From Janibacter endophyticus (GTDB lineage Bacteria; Actinomycetota; Actinomycetes; Actinomycetales; Dermatophilaceae), in the NCBI RefSeq assembly GCF_016888335.1, contig NZ_JAFEJG010000004.1:1426001-1490000 (forward strand): a stretch of 64,000 nt of DNA, in the 5' to 3' direction. The translations under genes were made by a program, and so were the position numbers. This document shows positions 17,010 to 26,200 of the stretch, one piece after another. A model generated the notes under the pieces. The model worked only from the letters and a program-made list of their open reading frames with translations. It ran no database searches and was not told the DNA's origin. The first letter of the stretch is position 1. Each line of letters opens with the position of its first letter.

Positions 17010-17762
17010 GTGAGCACACAGCGCAGCGAGCCCTCGCAGCGGCCCGTCGACGAGCTCCTCGAGCACCTCATCGAGGTGACGGGGGAGCCCGTCGACGAGC
17101 CGCTGCTCTCGCGTGCCCTGACACATCGCTCGTACTCGTACGAGAACGGCGCGATCCCGCACAACGAGCGACTGGAGTTCCTCGGCGACTCGGTCCTCGG
17201 GCTCGTCGTCACCGCGCACCTGCACGAGACCCACGGCGAGATGTCCGAGGGCGAGCTGGCCAAGCTCCGCTCGGCGGTCGTCAACATGCGTGCCCTGGCG
17301 GAGGTCGCACGCACCATCGGTCTCGGTGACTTCGTCCGGCTGGGCCGGGGCGAGGAGGCCACGGGTGGGCGCGACAAGGACTCGATCCTCGCCGACACCC
17401 TCGAGGCGGTCATCGGCGCGATCTACCTCTCCACCCCGCAGCCGCGCGGGCTCGACGCCGCCGGTCGGCTCGTGCACTCGCTGCTCGACCCGGTGATGCG
17501 GCGCAGCGCCACCCTCGGGGCGGCCCTGGACTGGAAGACCTCGCTCCAGGAGGCAGCTGCCGCCGCCGGCGCCACGACCGTCGCCTACCACATCTCCTCG
17601 ACCGGCCCGGACCACGAGAAGATCTTCACCGCAGAGGTCTTCGTCGACGACGAGTCCCGCGGGATCGGGACGGGCCGGACCAAGAAGGTGGCCGAGCAGC
17701 AGGCCGCGCAGGTCGCCTGGACGGCGATCACCGAGGGCGAGCCGGCCCCGCCCGCCTCCTGA
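17010..17762 (+). CDS. rnc: ribonuclease III
   Basis: A 250-residue double-strand RNA endonuclease for rRNA and mRNA processing. The signature [14 protein letters not shown] lies at residues 51-64, with the catalytic acidic residues also in [12 protein letters not shown] dsRNA-binding domain follows ([12 protein letters not shown], then [16 protein letters not shown]). GTG 17010 was chosen to avoid a frame that would run through rpmF. Its stop overlaps the mutM start (TGATG at 17760-17764), so the two are co-translated. Confidence 0.95.
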   Translation: MSTQRSEPSQRPVDELLEHLIEVTGEPVDEPLLSRALTHRSYSYENGAIPHNERLEFLGDSVLGLVVTAHLHETHGEMSEGELAKLRSAVVNMRALAEVARTIGLGDFVRLGRGEEATGGRDKDSILADTLEAVIGAIYLSTPQPRGLDAAGRLVHSLLDPVMRRSATLGAALDWKTSLQEAAAAAGATTVAYHISSTGPDHEKIFTAEVFVDDESRGIGTGRTKKVAEQQAAQVAWTAITEGEPAPPAS

Positions 17763-18637
17763 TGCCAGAGCTCCCCGAGGTCGAGGTCGTCCGTCGCGGG
17801 CTGGCCGACCACGTCGCCGGGCGCACCCTGGACCACGTCGAGATCTCCGGCTCACGCGTCGCACGCCGGCACGTCCCGGGTCCGGCAGACCTGGCGCACC
17901 AGCTCGAGGGCGCGCACCTCGACCGGGCCTGCCGGCGTGGCAAGTACCTCTGGCTCACCGTCGCGCCGCGTGCGGCGCAGGCCCCCGACCACGGCCTCAT
18001 CGTGCATCTCGGGATGAGCGGGCGGATGCTCGTCAGTCCTGCCGAGACCCCCGACCAGACCCACCTCCACGCCCGCTTCGTCTTCGACGACGCCGGCCCG
18101 GAGCTGCGGTTCGTCGACCAGCGGACCTTCGGCGGGCTGGCCTGGTCACCCCTTCGTCCCGACGGGGTGCCGGAGTCGCTCTCCCACGTGGCCCTCGACC
18201 CCTTCGACCCGGCCTACGACGTGCGGGCGACCGCGCGCGAGGTCAAGCGCCGCAGCAGCGGGATCAAGCGGGTCCTCCTCGACCAGCGGGTGGTCTCCGG
18301 CATCGGCAACATCTACGCCGACGAGGCGCTGTGGCGCGCGGGCATCCACGGCGAGCGCCCGGCGTCCGGGCTGACCAAGCCCGCCATCGAGCGTCTCCTC
18401 GGTCACGCCCGGGACGTCATGGGCGAGGCGCTCGAGCAGGGGGGCACGAGCTTCGACGCGCTGTACGTCAACGTCAACGGTGCCTCCGGGTACTTCGACC
18501 GGCGCCTGGCGGCGTACGGCCAGGAGGGCCGGCCCTGCCCGCGGTGCGGCACGCTCATGCGCCGCGAGCAGTTCATGAACCGCAGCTCGACCTCGTGCCC
18601 CCGCTGCCAGCCTCGGCCGCGGAGGCCGCGCTCCTGA
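17762..18637 (+). CDS. mutM: formamidopyrimidine-DNA glycosylase
   Basis: A 291-residue Fpg/Nei base-excision enzyme removing 8-oxoguanine and FapyG. The N-terminal catalytic Pro and Glu are present ([13 protein letters not shown]); RRGKYLW supplies the conserved lysine; and the C-terminal zinc finger has CPRCGTLM and CPRCQP with the conserved arginine in NRSSTSC. The rnc-mutM-smc order is usual in actinobacteria, but here about 4.5 kb of other genes separate mutM from smc. Start ATG overlaps rnc. Confidence 0.95.
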   Translation: MPELPEVEVVRRGLADHVAGRTLDHVEISGSRVARRHVPGPADLAHQLEGAHLDRACRRGKYLWLTVAPRAAQAPDHGLIVHLGMSGRMLVSPAETPDQTHLHARFVFDDAGPELRFVDQRTFGGLAWSPLRPDGVPESLSHVALDPFDPAYDVRATAREVKRRSSGIKRVLLDQRVVSGIGNIYADEALWRAGIHGERPASGLTKPAIERLLGHARDVMGEALEQGGTSFDALYVNVNGASGYFDRRLAAYGQEGRPCPRCGTLMRREQFMNRSSTSCPRCQPRPRRPRS

Positions 18638-18641
18638 CGGT

Positions 18642-18661
18642 CGATGAGAGCGGTCTCATCG
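18642..18661 (+). terminator. hairpin after mutM
   Basis: Perfect 8-bp stem CGATGAGA / TCTCATCG with a GCGG loop, starting 5 nt after the mutM stop. No T-tract; called from perfect pairing and location. Confidence 0.5.
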
Positions 18662-18734
18662 GAGCCTCACGCTTCCTTCACGGCGCGCTGACAGCCTTGA
18701 GGCCTACCGCAGGAACCGAGCAAGGGAGCACGAC

Positions 18735-19244
18735 ATGATCACCAAGAAGACCGCCGCCTGGGCCGTCACCGGAGCGCTCGGCCTCACCGCCCTCGGCGGC
18801 GTCGCCCTGGCCCAGGGCCAGCTCGCCCCGACCGGCGACCCGCGCCCCGGGATCTCCGTCCCCGCCACGGGTGACTCCACCTCGACCACGGTCTCGGCGA
18901 CGTCCGCGGTCTCGGCGACGTCCGCGGCGTCGGCCAAGAGTGCAAGGTCCGCCAAGACCGCCAAGTCCGCCAAGAGCGCGAGGTCGGCCCCCTCGGCCCG
19001 GTCAGCGGCCACCGCCCCGGTGCAGAAGGCTCCCGCGCCGGCCGCACCCCGCGTCCAGGCCTCGGCGAAGAGCGCGCCGTCGCCGGTGAGCGCGGTCTCG
19101 GCCTACAGCGCCCCCAGCCCGAAGAGCGCCCCGTCGCCGAAGAGCGCGCCGAGCCCGAAGAGCGCCCCAAGCCCGAAGAGCGCCCCGTCGCCGGTGAGCC
19201 CGGTCTCGGCGAAGTCGGCTCCCACCGCGGACTCCGCCGACTGA
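18735..19244 (+). CDS. secreted or membrane-anchored low-complexity Ser/Ala/Pro/Lys repeat protein
   Basis: A 169-residue protein with an N-terminal signal or anchor (MITKKTAAWAVTGALGLTALGG) followed by low complexity: SATSA and KSAR-type units, then perfect heptads of the form SAPSPKS repeated about five times (about residues 126-152). The mature part is very basic and probably disordered, reminiscent of wall-spanning linkers. ATG 18735 has AAGGGAG upstream. It sits between the rnc-mutM operon and an APH-like gene with its own terminator. I recognise no family; a cell-wall-binding or linker role is speculation. Confidence 0.75.
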   Translation: MITKKTAAWAVTGALGLTALGGVALAQGQLAPTGDPRPGISVPATGDSTSTTVSATSAVSATSAASAKSARSAKTAKSAKSARSAPSARSAATAPVQKAPAPAAPRVQASAKSAPSPVSAVSAYSAPSPKSAPSPKSAPSPKSAPSPKSAPSPVSPVSAKSAPTADSAD

Positions 19245-19260
19245 CACCCGTGCGGGTTCG

Positions 19261-19292
19261 AGACCCCCGTCGCCTGGTGGCGACCGGGGTCT
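19261..19292 (+). terminator. terminator after the repeat protein
   Basis: 14-bp arms AGACCCCCGTCGCC / GGCGACCGGGGTCT with one mismatch and a TGGT loop, 17 nt after the stop. Confidence 0.75.
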
Positions 19293-19312
19293 GCGCCTGA
19301 TGGGATGGCTCC

Positions 19313-20452
19313 GTGCCTGACGTCGTCGCCCTGCTCACCGGCCCCGAGGCCGCCGACGTCCTCCAGAGCGCCCTGACCGGTGCGCCGGGGGCCCAGCTGC
19401 CGCGCTTCACCTGCACCGTCGACGAGGTCCACGACCGCGTCGGCGCCGAGACCTCGGTGACCTATCACGTGAGCTACGGCGAAGGGGCAGACGCGCGGCA
19501 GGACTACCTCGTCGTCACCACCGCGGACGTCGCATCGGCGGCCACCGTGACCGTCGACGGGGTCGACCTCCGGGTCTGGCGGCACCCCGAGGACCCGCGT
19601 CTGCCCGGTCTCGACGGGGCGTGCACGCCCGAGACGCTCGCGGGCTGGCTGCCGGGTCCGACGGGGGAGGACACGACGGAGGTGCTCGTCTACCGTCCGC
19701 TGCGCCGGGCCGTGCTGCGCACGGAGCGGGCCGGCCGCACCTACTTCACCAAGGTCGTCCGCCCCGACAAGGGGGAGCTGCTCGAGCGTCGGCACGCGCT
19801 CCTCGCGGGCATCGGCCCCGAGGTCGTCGCGGTCCCCGAGCCAGGCGTGCTCGTGACCGCCGTCGTCCCGGGGCAGCCGCTCGCCGAGTCGCTCTCGGCC
19901 TGGCAGATCGGGGAGTCCACCGTCGAGCCCGACCCGGCCGAGGCGCTGGCCCTTCTCGACGCTCTCCCGGCGGAGCTGCTCGACCTCCCCGCGCGGCCCT
20001 CGTGGACCGACCGGGCGGACTTCCACGGCGCGATGGCCGCGGCAGCGCTCCCGGACCACGCCGCGGAGATCGCCCGGCTCACCGAGCAGATCCAGCACCT
20101 CGCCGAGACCCTCCCGGTCGGCCCGCTCGTGCCCACGCACGGCGACTTCCACGAGGCCAACATCTTCTGCGCCGACGGGCAGCCGCAGCGGCTCATCGAC
20201 GTCGACACCGCCGGCCCGGGCCGGCGCGAGGACGACCTCGCCTGCCTCGTCGCCCACCTCGCCGTGCTCGCTGACCTCTCGCCCGAGCACTACCCGGAGG
20301 GAGCAGCAGTGGCCGACCGGTGGGCCACCCGGCTCGAGGCGGGGGTCCACCCCGGCGCCTTCCGGGCGCGCGTGGCCGGGGTGATCCTCAGCCTCGTGGC
20401 CGGGAGCCCGCGCTCGGTGGCCCTGACCCGCCTCGACCTGGCTCGTGCCTGA
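19313..20452 (+). CDS. phosphotransferase with aminoglycoside-phosphotransferase (APH) fold
   Basis: A 379-residue protein with a kinase-like APH domain in its second half: HGDFHEANIF (about residue 280) is the Brenner-type catalytic loop HGDxxxxN, and LIDVDTAGPGRREDDLA supplies the metal-binding aspartate (DFG equivalent). The N-terminal 120 residues are poorly conserved. APH-fold proteins in housekeeping regions phosphorylate small metabolites such as choline, homoserine or maltose; nothing points to drug resistance. Start GTG 19313 lacks a clear Shine-Dalgarno. It is convergent with the acyltransferase gene (16-nt gap). Confidence 0.8.
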   Translation: MPDVVALLTGPEAADVLQSALTGAPGAQLPRFTCTVDEVHDRVGAETSVTYHVSYGEGADARQDYLVVTTADVASAATVTVDGVDLRVWRHPEDPRLPGLDGACTPETLAGWLPGPTGEDTTEVLVYRPLRRAVLRTERAGRTYFTKVVRPDKGELLERRHALLAGIGPEVVAVPEPGVLVTAVVPGQPLAESLSAWQIGESTVEPDPAEALALLDALPAELLDLPARPSWTDRADFHGAMAAAALPDHAAEIARLTEQIQHLAETLPVGPLVPTHGDFHEANIFCADGQPQRLIDVDTAGPGRREDDLACLVAHLAVLADLSPEHYPEGAAVADRWATRLEAGVHPGAFRARVAGVILSLVAGSPRSVALTRLDLARA

Positions 20453-20468
20453 CTCTGGCGTGCCGGGG

Positions 20469-22382
20469 TTACGGCATCGGCAGCTCCTTGAGCGTCACGG
20501 CCTTGCCGGTGTGCTCCTCGGAGAGGTCGGCGAAGGCCTGACGGATCACCTTGGCGTAGACGTGCGAGCCCGAGAGCGAGGGGTGGATGCCGTCGGCCTG
20601 CAGCTGGTCGGGGTCGGCCGAGACCGCGCCGTCCCAGTCGGCGACGGCGACGTTGGGGTGGTCCTTGGCGATCTCCGCGAGGGTCGCGTTGTCCTCGGCG
20701 ATCCGGCTCAGCCGGTCGGCGTGCAGGTTGACGATGACGACCATGCGGTCGGGGCCGATGTCGTCGAGCAGGGCCCGGATGGTCTGCTCGTCGCTGCCGG
20801 CGTTGGTCCCGAAGGCCAGGACGACGGCGCGGCGCAGGGAGTCGCCGGCCGCCGCGACCTGCTCGCGACCGTCGGACCAGCGACGGTTGGACTTCGCGTC
20901 GATCTGGATGCCCGGGAAGTAGTAGCGCAGGGCGTGCAGCGAGCCGACGGCCATCGAGTCGCCGAAGACATCGATCTCCTTGCCCTGCGGCATCCGGAAG
21001 TCGGGGTTGCCGGTGGCGACCTCGACGGCCTGGGTCGCTCGGGGCGCGGCGGCCTGGGCGGCGTTGCTCTCCAGGGTGGTCTGCGTGCTCGTCTTGTCCG
21101 GGGCGGTGAGCAGCACGGCCGCGAGGACGAGCACCGAGAGCGCGGCGCTGGCCGCCGTGATCTGTCGTGCTCGCGGCGGCACGCGCAGCAGCCGGCGACC
21201 GATCGCCCCGACCGCACCGCCGAAGCCCAGGCGGCGCACGGGCGTCTCGACGAAGCGGAAGGACAGGTCGGCGAGGGCGAGCGTGACGACGACTGCCCAG
21301 ATCCGGGTCCACACGAAGGCCGAGGTCCCGGCGGCCGTGGGGATGTCCTGGCCGATGACGAGGATGACCGGCCAGTGCCAGAGGTAGATGCCGTAGCTGC
21401 GCGTGCCGATCCAGCGCATCGGTGCGGCCTCGAGGACGGTGCGGAGGCGTCCCGGCCGGTCGACCGAGGCCAGCACGAGCACCGCGGTCGCGAGCGAGAC
21501 GAGCGGGATGCCGAGGCGGAAGGTCCACGCCGAGCCCTCCTGGGCCAGGACGAGGAGGGCGGCGAGCAGCACGCCGGCGCCGCCGATGATGTGCCGACGC
21601 CAGCGGTGCCACGCGGCGCTCGTCGTGCCGGCCCGCGAGGGCCCCGCCCAGGTCATCGCCATGGCCGCGCCGAGCATGAGGCCGACGAGGTGGGTGTCGG
21701 TGCCGTAGTAGACCCGGGTGACGTCCGCCGGGTCGTAGCGCAGCGCCATGAGCGCCGCCGAGACCACACCGATGGCGAGCACGGCGGCGCCGAGAGCGCC
21801 CCAGCTCAGCCCGAGGCGGCGCCGGGCCCAGAGCAGCACGATCGTCGCGAGCGGCCACACGAGGTAGAACTGCTCCTCGACCGCCAGCGACCAGAAGTTC
21901 ATGAACAGCTGCGGGCTCGTCGAGTGGAAGTAGTCGCTGCCGTTGGCGATCTCGAGCCAGTTCGTCGAGAAGGTCAGGGCTCCGAGGGCCTGCCGCCGGA
22001 TCCCCACGAGCAGGTCGGCCTCGACGGTGCGGGCGATGAGGATGCAGGCCGGGACGACGACGAGCAGCGCCGGGAGCAGCCGCCGGGCCCGCCGGGTCCA
22101 GAAGCCGCGCAGGTCGATCGACCCGTCCCGCTCGGTCTCGCGGACGAGCAGCGTGGTGATGAGGAAGCCCGAGATGACGAAGAAGACGTCGACCCCGAGG
22201 AAGCCGCCCGGCAGCCAGTCGGGATCGAGGTGGAAGAGCATCACCGCGCCGATCGCCAGCGCGCGGATGCCGTCGAGGCCGGCGAGGTGACCCCGCGGCG
22301 GGCGTGGGGGCAGGGCGCCGTCGAGACGGCCCTCGGCCGAGGCCGGTGCCGGGACCGCTGTCGTCGGGATCGGTGCGCCCAC
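20469..22382 (-). CDS. acyltransferase-3 membrane protein with C-terminal SGNH esterase domain
   Basis: About 637 residues. After a cytoplasmic stretch comes [21 protein letters not shown], the acyltransferase-3 hallmark, then [14 protein letters not shown] and about ten transmembrane helices to about residue 430. The C-terminal extracytoplasmic SGNH domain has VFGDSMAVG (Ser block, about 472), FGTNAG and DGIHPS (catalytic Asp/His). Such OafA/YrhL/OatA-type proteins O-acetylate cell-wall peptidoglycan or polysaccharides. I choose GTG 22382 because TAGCGT ends 8 nt upstream, giving a leaderless start behind a PafBC-type promoter; GTG 22391 would lie inside that -10. It is divergent from acyP. 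Confidence 0.9.
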   Translation of the reverse strand: MGAPIPTTAVPAPASAEGRLDGALPPRPPRGHLAGLDGIRALAIGAVMLFHLDPDWLPGGFLGVDVFFVISGFLITTLLVRETERDGSIDLRGFWTRRARRLLPALLVVVPACILIARTVEADLLVGIRRQALGALTFSTNWLEIANGSDYFHSTSPQLFMNFWSLAVEEQFYLVWPLATIVLLWARRRLGLSWGALGAAVLAIGVVSAALMALRYDPADVTRVYYGTDTHLVGLMLGAAMAMTWAGPSRAGTTSAAWHRWRRHIIGGAGVLLAALLVLAQEGSAWTFRLGIPLVSLATAVLVLASVDRPGRLRTVLEAAPMRWIGTRSYGIYLWHWPVILVIGQDIPTAAGTSAFVWTRIWAVVVTLALADLSFRFVETPVRRLGFGGAVGAIGRRLLRVPPRARQITAASAALSVLVLAAVLLTAPDKTSTQTTLESNAAQAAAPRATQAVEVATGNPDFRMPQGKEIDVFGDSMAVGSLHALRYYFPGIQIDAKSNRRWSDGREQVAAAGDSLRRAVVLAFGTNAGSDEQTIRALLDDIGPDRMVVIVNLHADRLSRIAEDNATLAEIAKDHPNVAVADWDGAVSADPDQLQADGIHPSLSGSHVYAKVIRQAFADLSEEHTGKAVTLKELPMP

Positions 22383-22389
22383 GAGGGGC

Positions 22390-22412
22390 ACGCTAGGACC
22401 TCGCACCGACAA
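22390..22412 (-). promoter_or_regulatory. PafBC-type DNA-damage promoter of the acyltransferase-3 gene
   Basis: Read on the minus strand: TTGTCGGTG, exactly 8 nt, then TAGCGT. This matches the actinobacterial PafBC (LexA-independent mitomycin-responsive) consensus tTGTCRGtg-N8-TAnnnT at every fixed position. The -10 ends 7 nt before GTG 22382. The match is seen directly; induction by DNA damage is inference. Confidence 0.65.
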
Positions 22413-22436
22413 CGTCGGGGAGGCGCACCGACGTTG
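22410..22436. promoter_or_regulatory. 9-bp inverted repeat between divergent genes
   Basis: CAACGTCGG (22410-22418) and CCGACGTTG (22428-22436), perfect arms with a 9-nt spacer; GCACCGAC also recurs directly at 22403 and 22425. It overlaps the -35 half of the acyltransferase promoter and lies 25 nt before the acyP -10, so a dimeric regulator here could act on both genes. Confidence 0.5.
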
Positions 22437-22473
22437 CTCCCCTGAGGTGCGACGAAGGATTACCGTGCCCGTC

Positions 22474-22794
22474 ATGACTGCGCGCGCCACCTTCTTCGTC
22501 CGCGGTCGGGTCCAGGGCGTGGGTTTCCGCTGGTGGACCCGGGCCAGGGCGCTCGAGCTCGGCCTCGTCGGTCACGCCCGCAACATGGACGACGGCCGCG
22601 TCGAGGTCGTCGCCGAGGGTGACCCTGAGCAGATCGACCGCCTCGAGGCGCTGCTGCGCGAGTCCCCCTCCGAGGCTCGTTCCTCGCACCTGCGGACTGC
22701 GCCTTCGTCCTCGCGCAGACCGGGTCACGTCACCTCCGTCGTCCGTCAGGACGGGACGGCGCAGGGGGAGTCCACCGGCTTCGTCGAGAAGTGA
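22474..22794 (+). CDS. acyP: acylphosphatase
   Basis: A 106-residue enzyme hydrolysing acyl phosphates. [15 protein letters not shown] holds the phosphate-binding loop and catalytic arginine; [17 protein letters not shown] holds the catalytic asparagine. ATG 22474 was chosen because TACCGT (22461-22466) lies 7 nt upstream, the leaderless pattern, and because it gives the family start; GTG 22465 with AAGGA upstream would add three residues but overlaps the -10. The C-terminal part is longer and more Ser/Arg-rich than the usual 90 residues. It is divergent from the acyltransferase. Confidence 0.9.
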   Translation: MTARATFFVRGRVQGVGFRWWTRARALELGLVGHARNMDDGRVEVVAEGDPEQIDRLEALLRESPSEARSSHLRTAPSSSRRPGHVTSVVRQDGTAQGESTGFVEK

Positions 22795-22851
22795 TCCTCG
22801 AGTCGTGAGACCCGGTCGCGTCCGGCCGGAGGGGCCACCTACGGTGGCCGG

Positions 22852-23172
22852 GTGAGCGAGACACCTCCCGACCTCGACCGGCTGCGGCAGAGTATCGACA
22901 ACATCGACGCGGCCCTGGTCCACCTGCTCGCGGAGCGCTTCAAGGCCACCCAGCAGGTGGGGGTGCTCAAGGCGACCCTCGGTCTCCCGCCGGCCGACCC
23001 GGCCCGCGAGGAGCGGCAGATCGGGCGGCTGCGCGGACTCGCGCACGAGGCGGGCCTCGACCCGCACTTCGCGGAGAAGTTCCTGAACTTCATCATCGCC
23101 GAGGTCATCCGCCACCACGAGGCGATCGCCGGCCGCGAGGCCGCCGACGGCGACCCCACCGCCACCCGCTGA
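22852..23172 (+). CDS. AroQ-type chorismate mutase
   Basis: A 106-residue all-helical chorismate mutase converting chorismate to prephenate for Phe and Tyr synthesis. LRQSIDNIDAALVHLLAERF is the first long helix with its arginine and acidic pattern, VGVLKATLGLPPADPAREERQI the active-site Lys/Arg stretch. It is free-standing, not fused to prephenate dehydratase. GTG 22852 follows TACGGT by 6 nt (leaderless). Free-standing forms in actinobacteria can depend on DAHP synthase for activity; that partner is not in the window. Confidence 0.9.
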   Translation: MSETPPDLDRLRQSIDNIDAALVHLLAERFKATQQVGVLKATLGLPPADPAREERQIGRLRGLAHEAGLDPHFAEKFLNFIIAEVIRHHEAIAGREAADGDPTATR

Positions 23173-23223
23173 GCACGCCCGGGCTGCCGGGGCGGCGCCC
23201 CCGTCGCAGGTAGGCTCGCCGCC

Positions 23224-26200
23224 GTGTACGTCAAGAGTCTGACCCTCAAGGGCTTCAAGTCCTTCGCCTCGGCGACGGCTCTGCGTCTCGAGCCGGGGAT
23301 CACCTGCATCGTCGGCCCCAACGGCTCCGGCAAGTCCAACGTCGTCGACGCCCTCGCCTGGGTCATGGGGGAGCAGGGGGCCAAGAGCCTGCGCGGCGGC
23401 AAGATGGAGGACGTCATCTTCGCCGGCACCGCCGGCCGCGCGCCGCTCGGCCGTGCCGAGGTCGCGATGACCATCGACAACACCGACGGCGCCCTGCCGA
23501 TCGACTACACCGAGGTGACGATCAGCCGGACGATGTTCCGCAACGGCGGCTCCGAGTACGCCATCAATGGCACGTCCTGCCGGCTCCTCGACATCCAGGA
23601 GCTGCTCTCCGACTCCGGCATCGGCCGCGAGATGCACGTCATCGTCGGCCAGGGCCAGCTCGACACCGTCCTGCGCGCGACCCCTGAGGAGCGACGTGGC
23701 TTCATCGAGGAGGCCGCCGGCGTCCTCAAGCACCGCAAGCGCAAGGAGAAGGCGCTGCGCAAGCTCGAGACGATGGAGGTCAACCTCGCCCGTGTCGCCG
23801 ACCTCACGACCGAGATCCGGCGTCAGCTCGGCCCGCTCGGCCGCCAGGCCGAGGCTGCTCGCCGGGCCCAGGTCATCCAGACCGACGCGCGCGACGCCCG
23901 CTTCCGCCTCCTCGCCGACGACCTCGTCCAGCTGACGAGCGCGCTCGAGCAGGAGGTCGCCGACGAGACCGCGCTGCTGCGCCGGCGCGCCGCTCTCGAG
24001 GAGGAGCTCGTCACCGCGCGCGCCGCCATCGCTGAGCAGGAGCGACAGGCGGCCGAGGCGGCCCCGCTCGTCTCGGCGGCAGGCCGCCGCTTCGTCAGCC
24101 TGCGGTCCGTCGCGGACCGCCTCGAGTCCACCGCCTCCGTCGCCGCCGAGCGGGTGCGCCTCCTCGGCCAGGACGACGAGCACGAGACCACCTCGGGCCG
24201 CGATCCCGAGCAGCTGCGCCAGCAGGCCGCCGCCGCCCGCGCCGACGAGGAGCGCCTCCGCGCCGAGATCGCGGAGATCACCGCCCGCCTCGCCGATGCC
24301 ACCGCCGCCCGCGAGGCCGCCGAGCAGGCGCACAGCGCCGAGGTCGAGCGCATCCAGCGCCTCATCCGGGCGGCGGCCGACCGGCGCGAGGGTCTGGCCC
24401 GGCTCACCGGTCAGGTCGGCGCCCGGCAGAGCAAGGTCGAGGCGGCCCAGGCCGAGGTCGGCCGGCTCGAAGGGGTGATCGCCCGGGCTGAGGAGCGGGC
24501 CACGGAGGCCGAGCAGGCCTTCCGTCGGCTCGAGGCGACGATCGTCGACGCCGAGGGCAGCGAGGCCGGGCTCGACGACGCCTACGAGCAGGCCAGCGCG
24601 ACGCACGCGGCCGCCGAGGCCGAGGTGACCCGCTGGGTCGACGCCGAGCGCGCCGCCGAGCGCGACCGCGGCGCCGCCCAGGCCCGCGTCGAGGCCCTCG
24701 AGCTCTCCCTTCGTCGCAAGGACGGCGCCCAGGCGCTGCGTGACGCCGCCGGCGAGGGCGGACCGACGATCCTCGGCTCGATCGCCGAGCTCATCACCGT
24801 CTCCGGCGGGCACGAGGCCTCCATCGCCGCCGCGCTCGGCTCCGCCTCCGAGGCGCTCGCCGTCGGCTCGGCCTCCGACGCCGCCGCGGCGGTCCGCCGC
24901 CTCCGCGAGGAGGACGCCGGGCAGATCTACCTCGTCGTCGGCTCGACCGCGGCCTCCGTCGACCGCTCCGGCTGGCCGTCGCTGCCCTCCGGCGCGACCT
25001 GGGCCGCCGACGTCGTCACCGCGCCGGACACCGTCGCCGACGCCGTCGCCCAGGTCCTCGACCGGGTCGCCCTCGTCAGCGACGACGACGACGCGATGCG
25101 GCTCACCGAGCAGGGCGTCACCGCCGTGACCCGAGCCGGTGACGTCTTCGGCCCGGGCTTCGTGCGGGGCGGGTCGGCCTCCGCGCCGAGCCTGCTCGAG
25201 CTCCAGTCCGCGCTCGACGAGGCCCGCGAGGCGGTCGCCGAGGCCACCCGGCGCGGCGAGCAGGCCGGCTTCGAGCTCGCGAGCGCCCGGACCGCCGAGA
25301 CCCGGGCCCGCGAGGCCGCCGAGACCGCCCTCGACGCGTTGCACGACAGCGACGCCCAGATGGCCGCCGTCGCCGAGCAGCTCGGCGGTCTCGGGCAGAC
25401 CGCCCGGGTCGCGCGTGCCGAGGCCGACCGCACCCGCAAGGCCATCACCGACCTCACCGCCGGGCTCGAGTCCGACCGGGCCGAGCTCGCCGCGCTGCAG
25501 ACCCGGCTCGACGAGGCTCAGGCCGAGCCCGCCGAGGGCGACTCCGACAGGGACCCGTCGACCGACGAGCGCGACCGGCTCGAGCTCGAGGCGAGCCGCG
25601 CCCGCACGGGGGAGACGGAGATCCGCCTCACCCTGCGCACCACCGAGGAGCGGGCCCGCGCCCTGCACGGCCGCGCCGAGTCCCTCGAGGGTGCGGCCCG
25701 CAACGAGATCGCCGCCCGTGAGCGGCTCAAGGCCCGTCAGGAGCGTCGCCGCCGCGAGGCCGAGATCGCCGCAGCCGTCGAGGCCGCCGCCCGCCACGCC
25801 ACCGCGATCACCGCCGCCGCCGTGACCCGTGCGGCCGCCGAGCAGGAGCAGGCCGAGGCCGCCCGCGCCGCCCGGGACACCCGGCTCGCCGAGATGCGGG
25901 CCGCGCTCGCCGTCCAGCAGGACGAGCTGCGCGAGCTCACCGACTCCGTCCACCGCGACGAGGTCGCCCGCGCCCAGCAGACCGCCAAGATCGAGCAGCT
26001 CCAGCAGCGCGCCATCGAGGAGCTCGGGATCGACCCCGAGGTGCTCGTCGAGGAGTACGGCCCCCACCAGGGCGTGCCCTACGTCCCCGGCCCGGACGAG
26101 CAGGGCGACGACTTCGAGATGCCCGAGCCGCGCCCCTACGTCCGCGAGGAGCAGGAGAAGCGGCTGCGGACGGCCGAGCGCGGGCTCAAGGCCCTCGGCC

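Noticed and set aside
19313-20452. Aminoglycoside-resistance gene
   Set aside because: Only the kinase fold motif is shared; no resistance-subfamily signature or mobile context.
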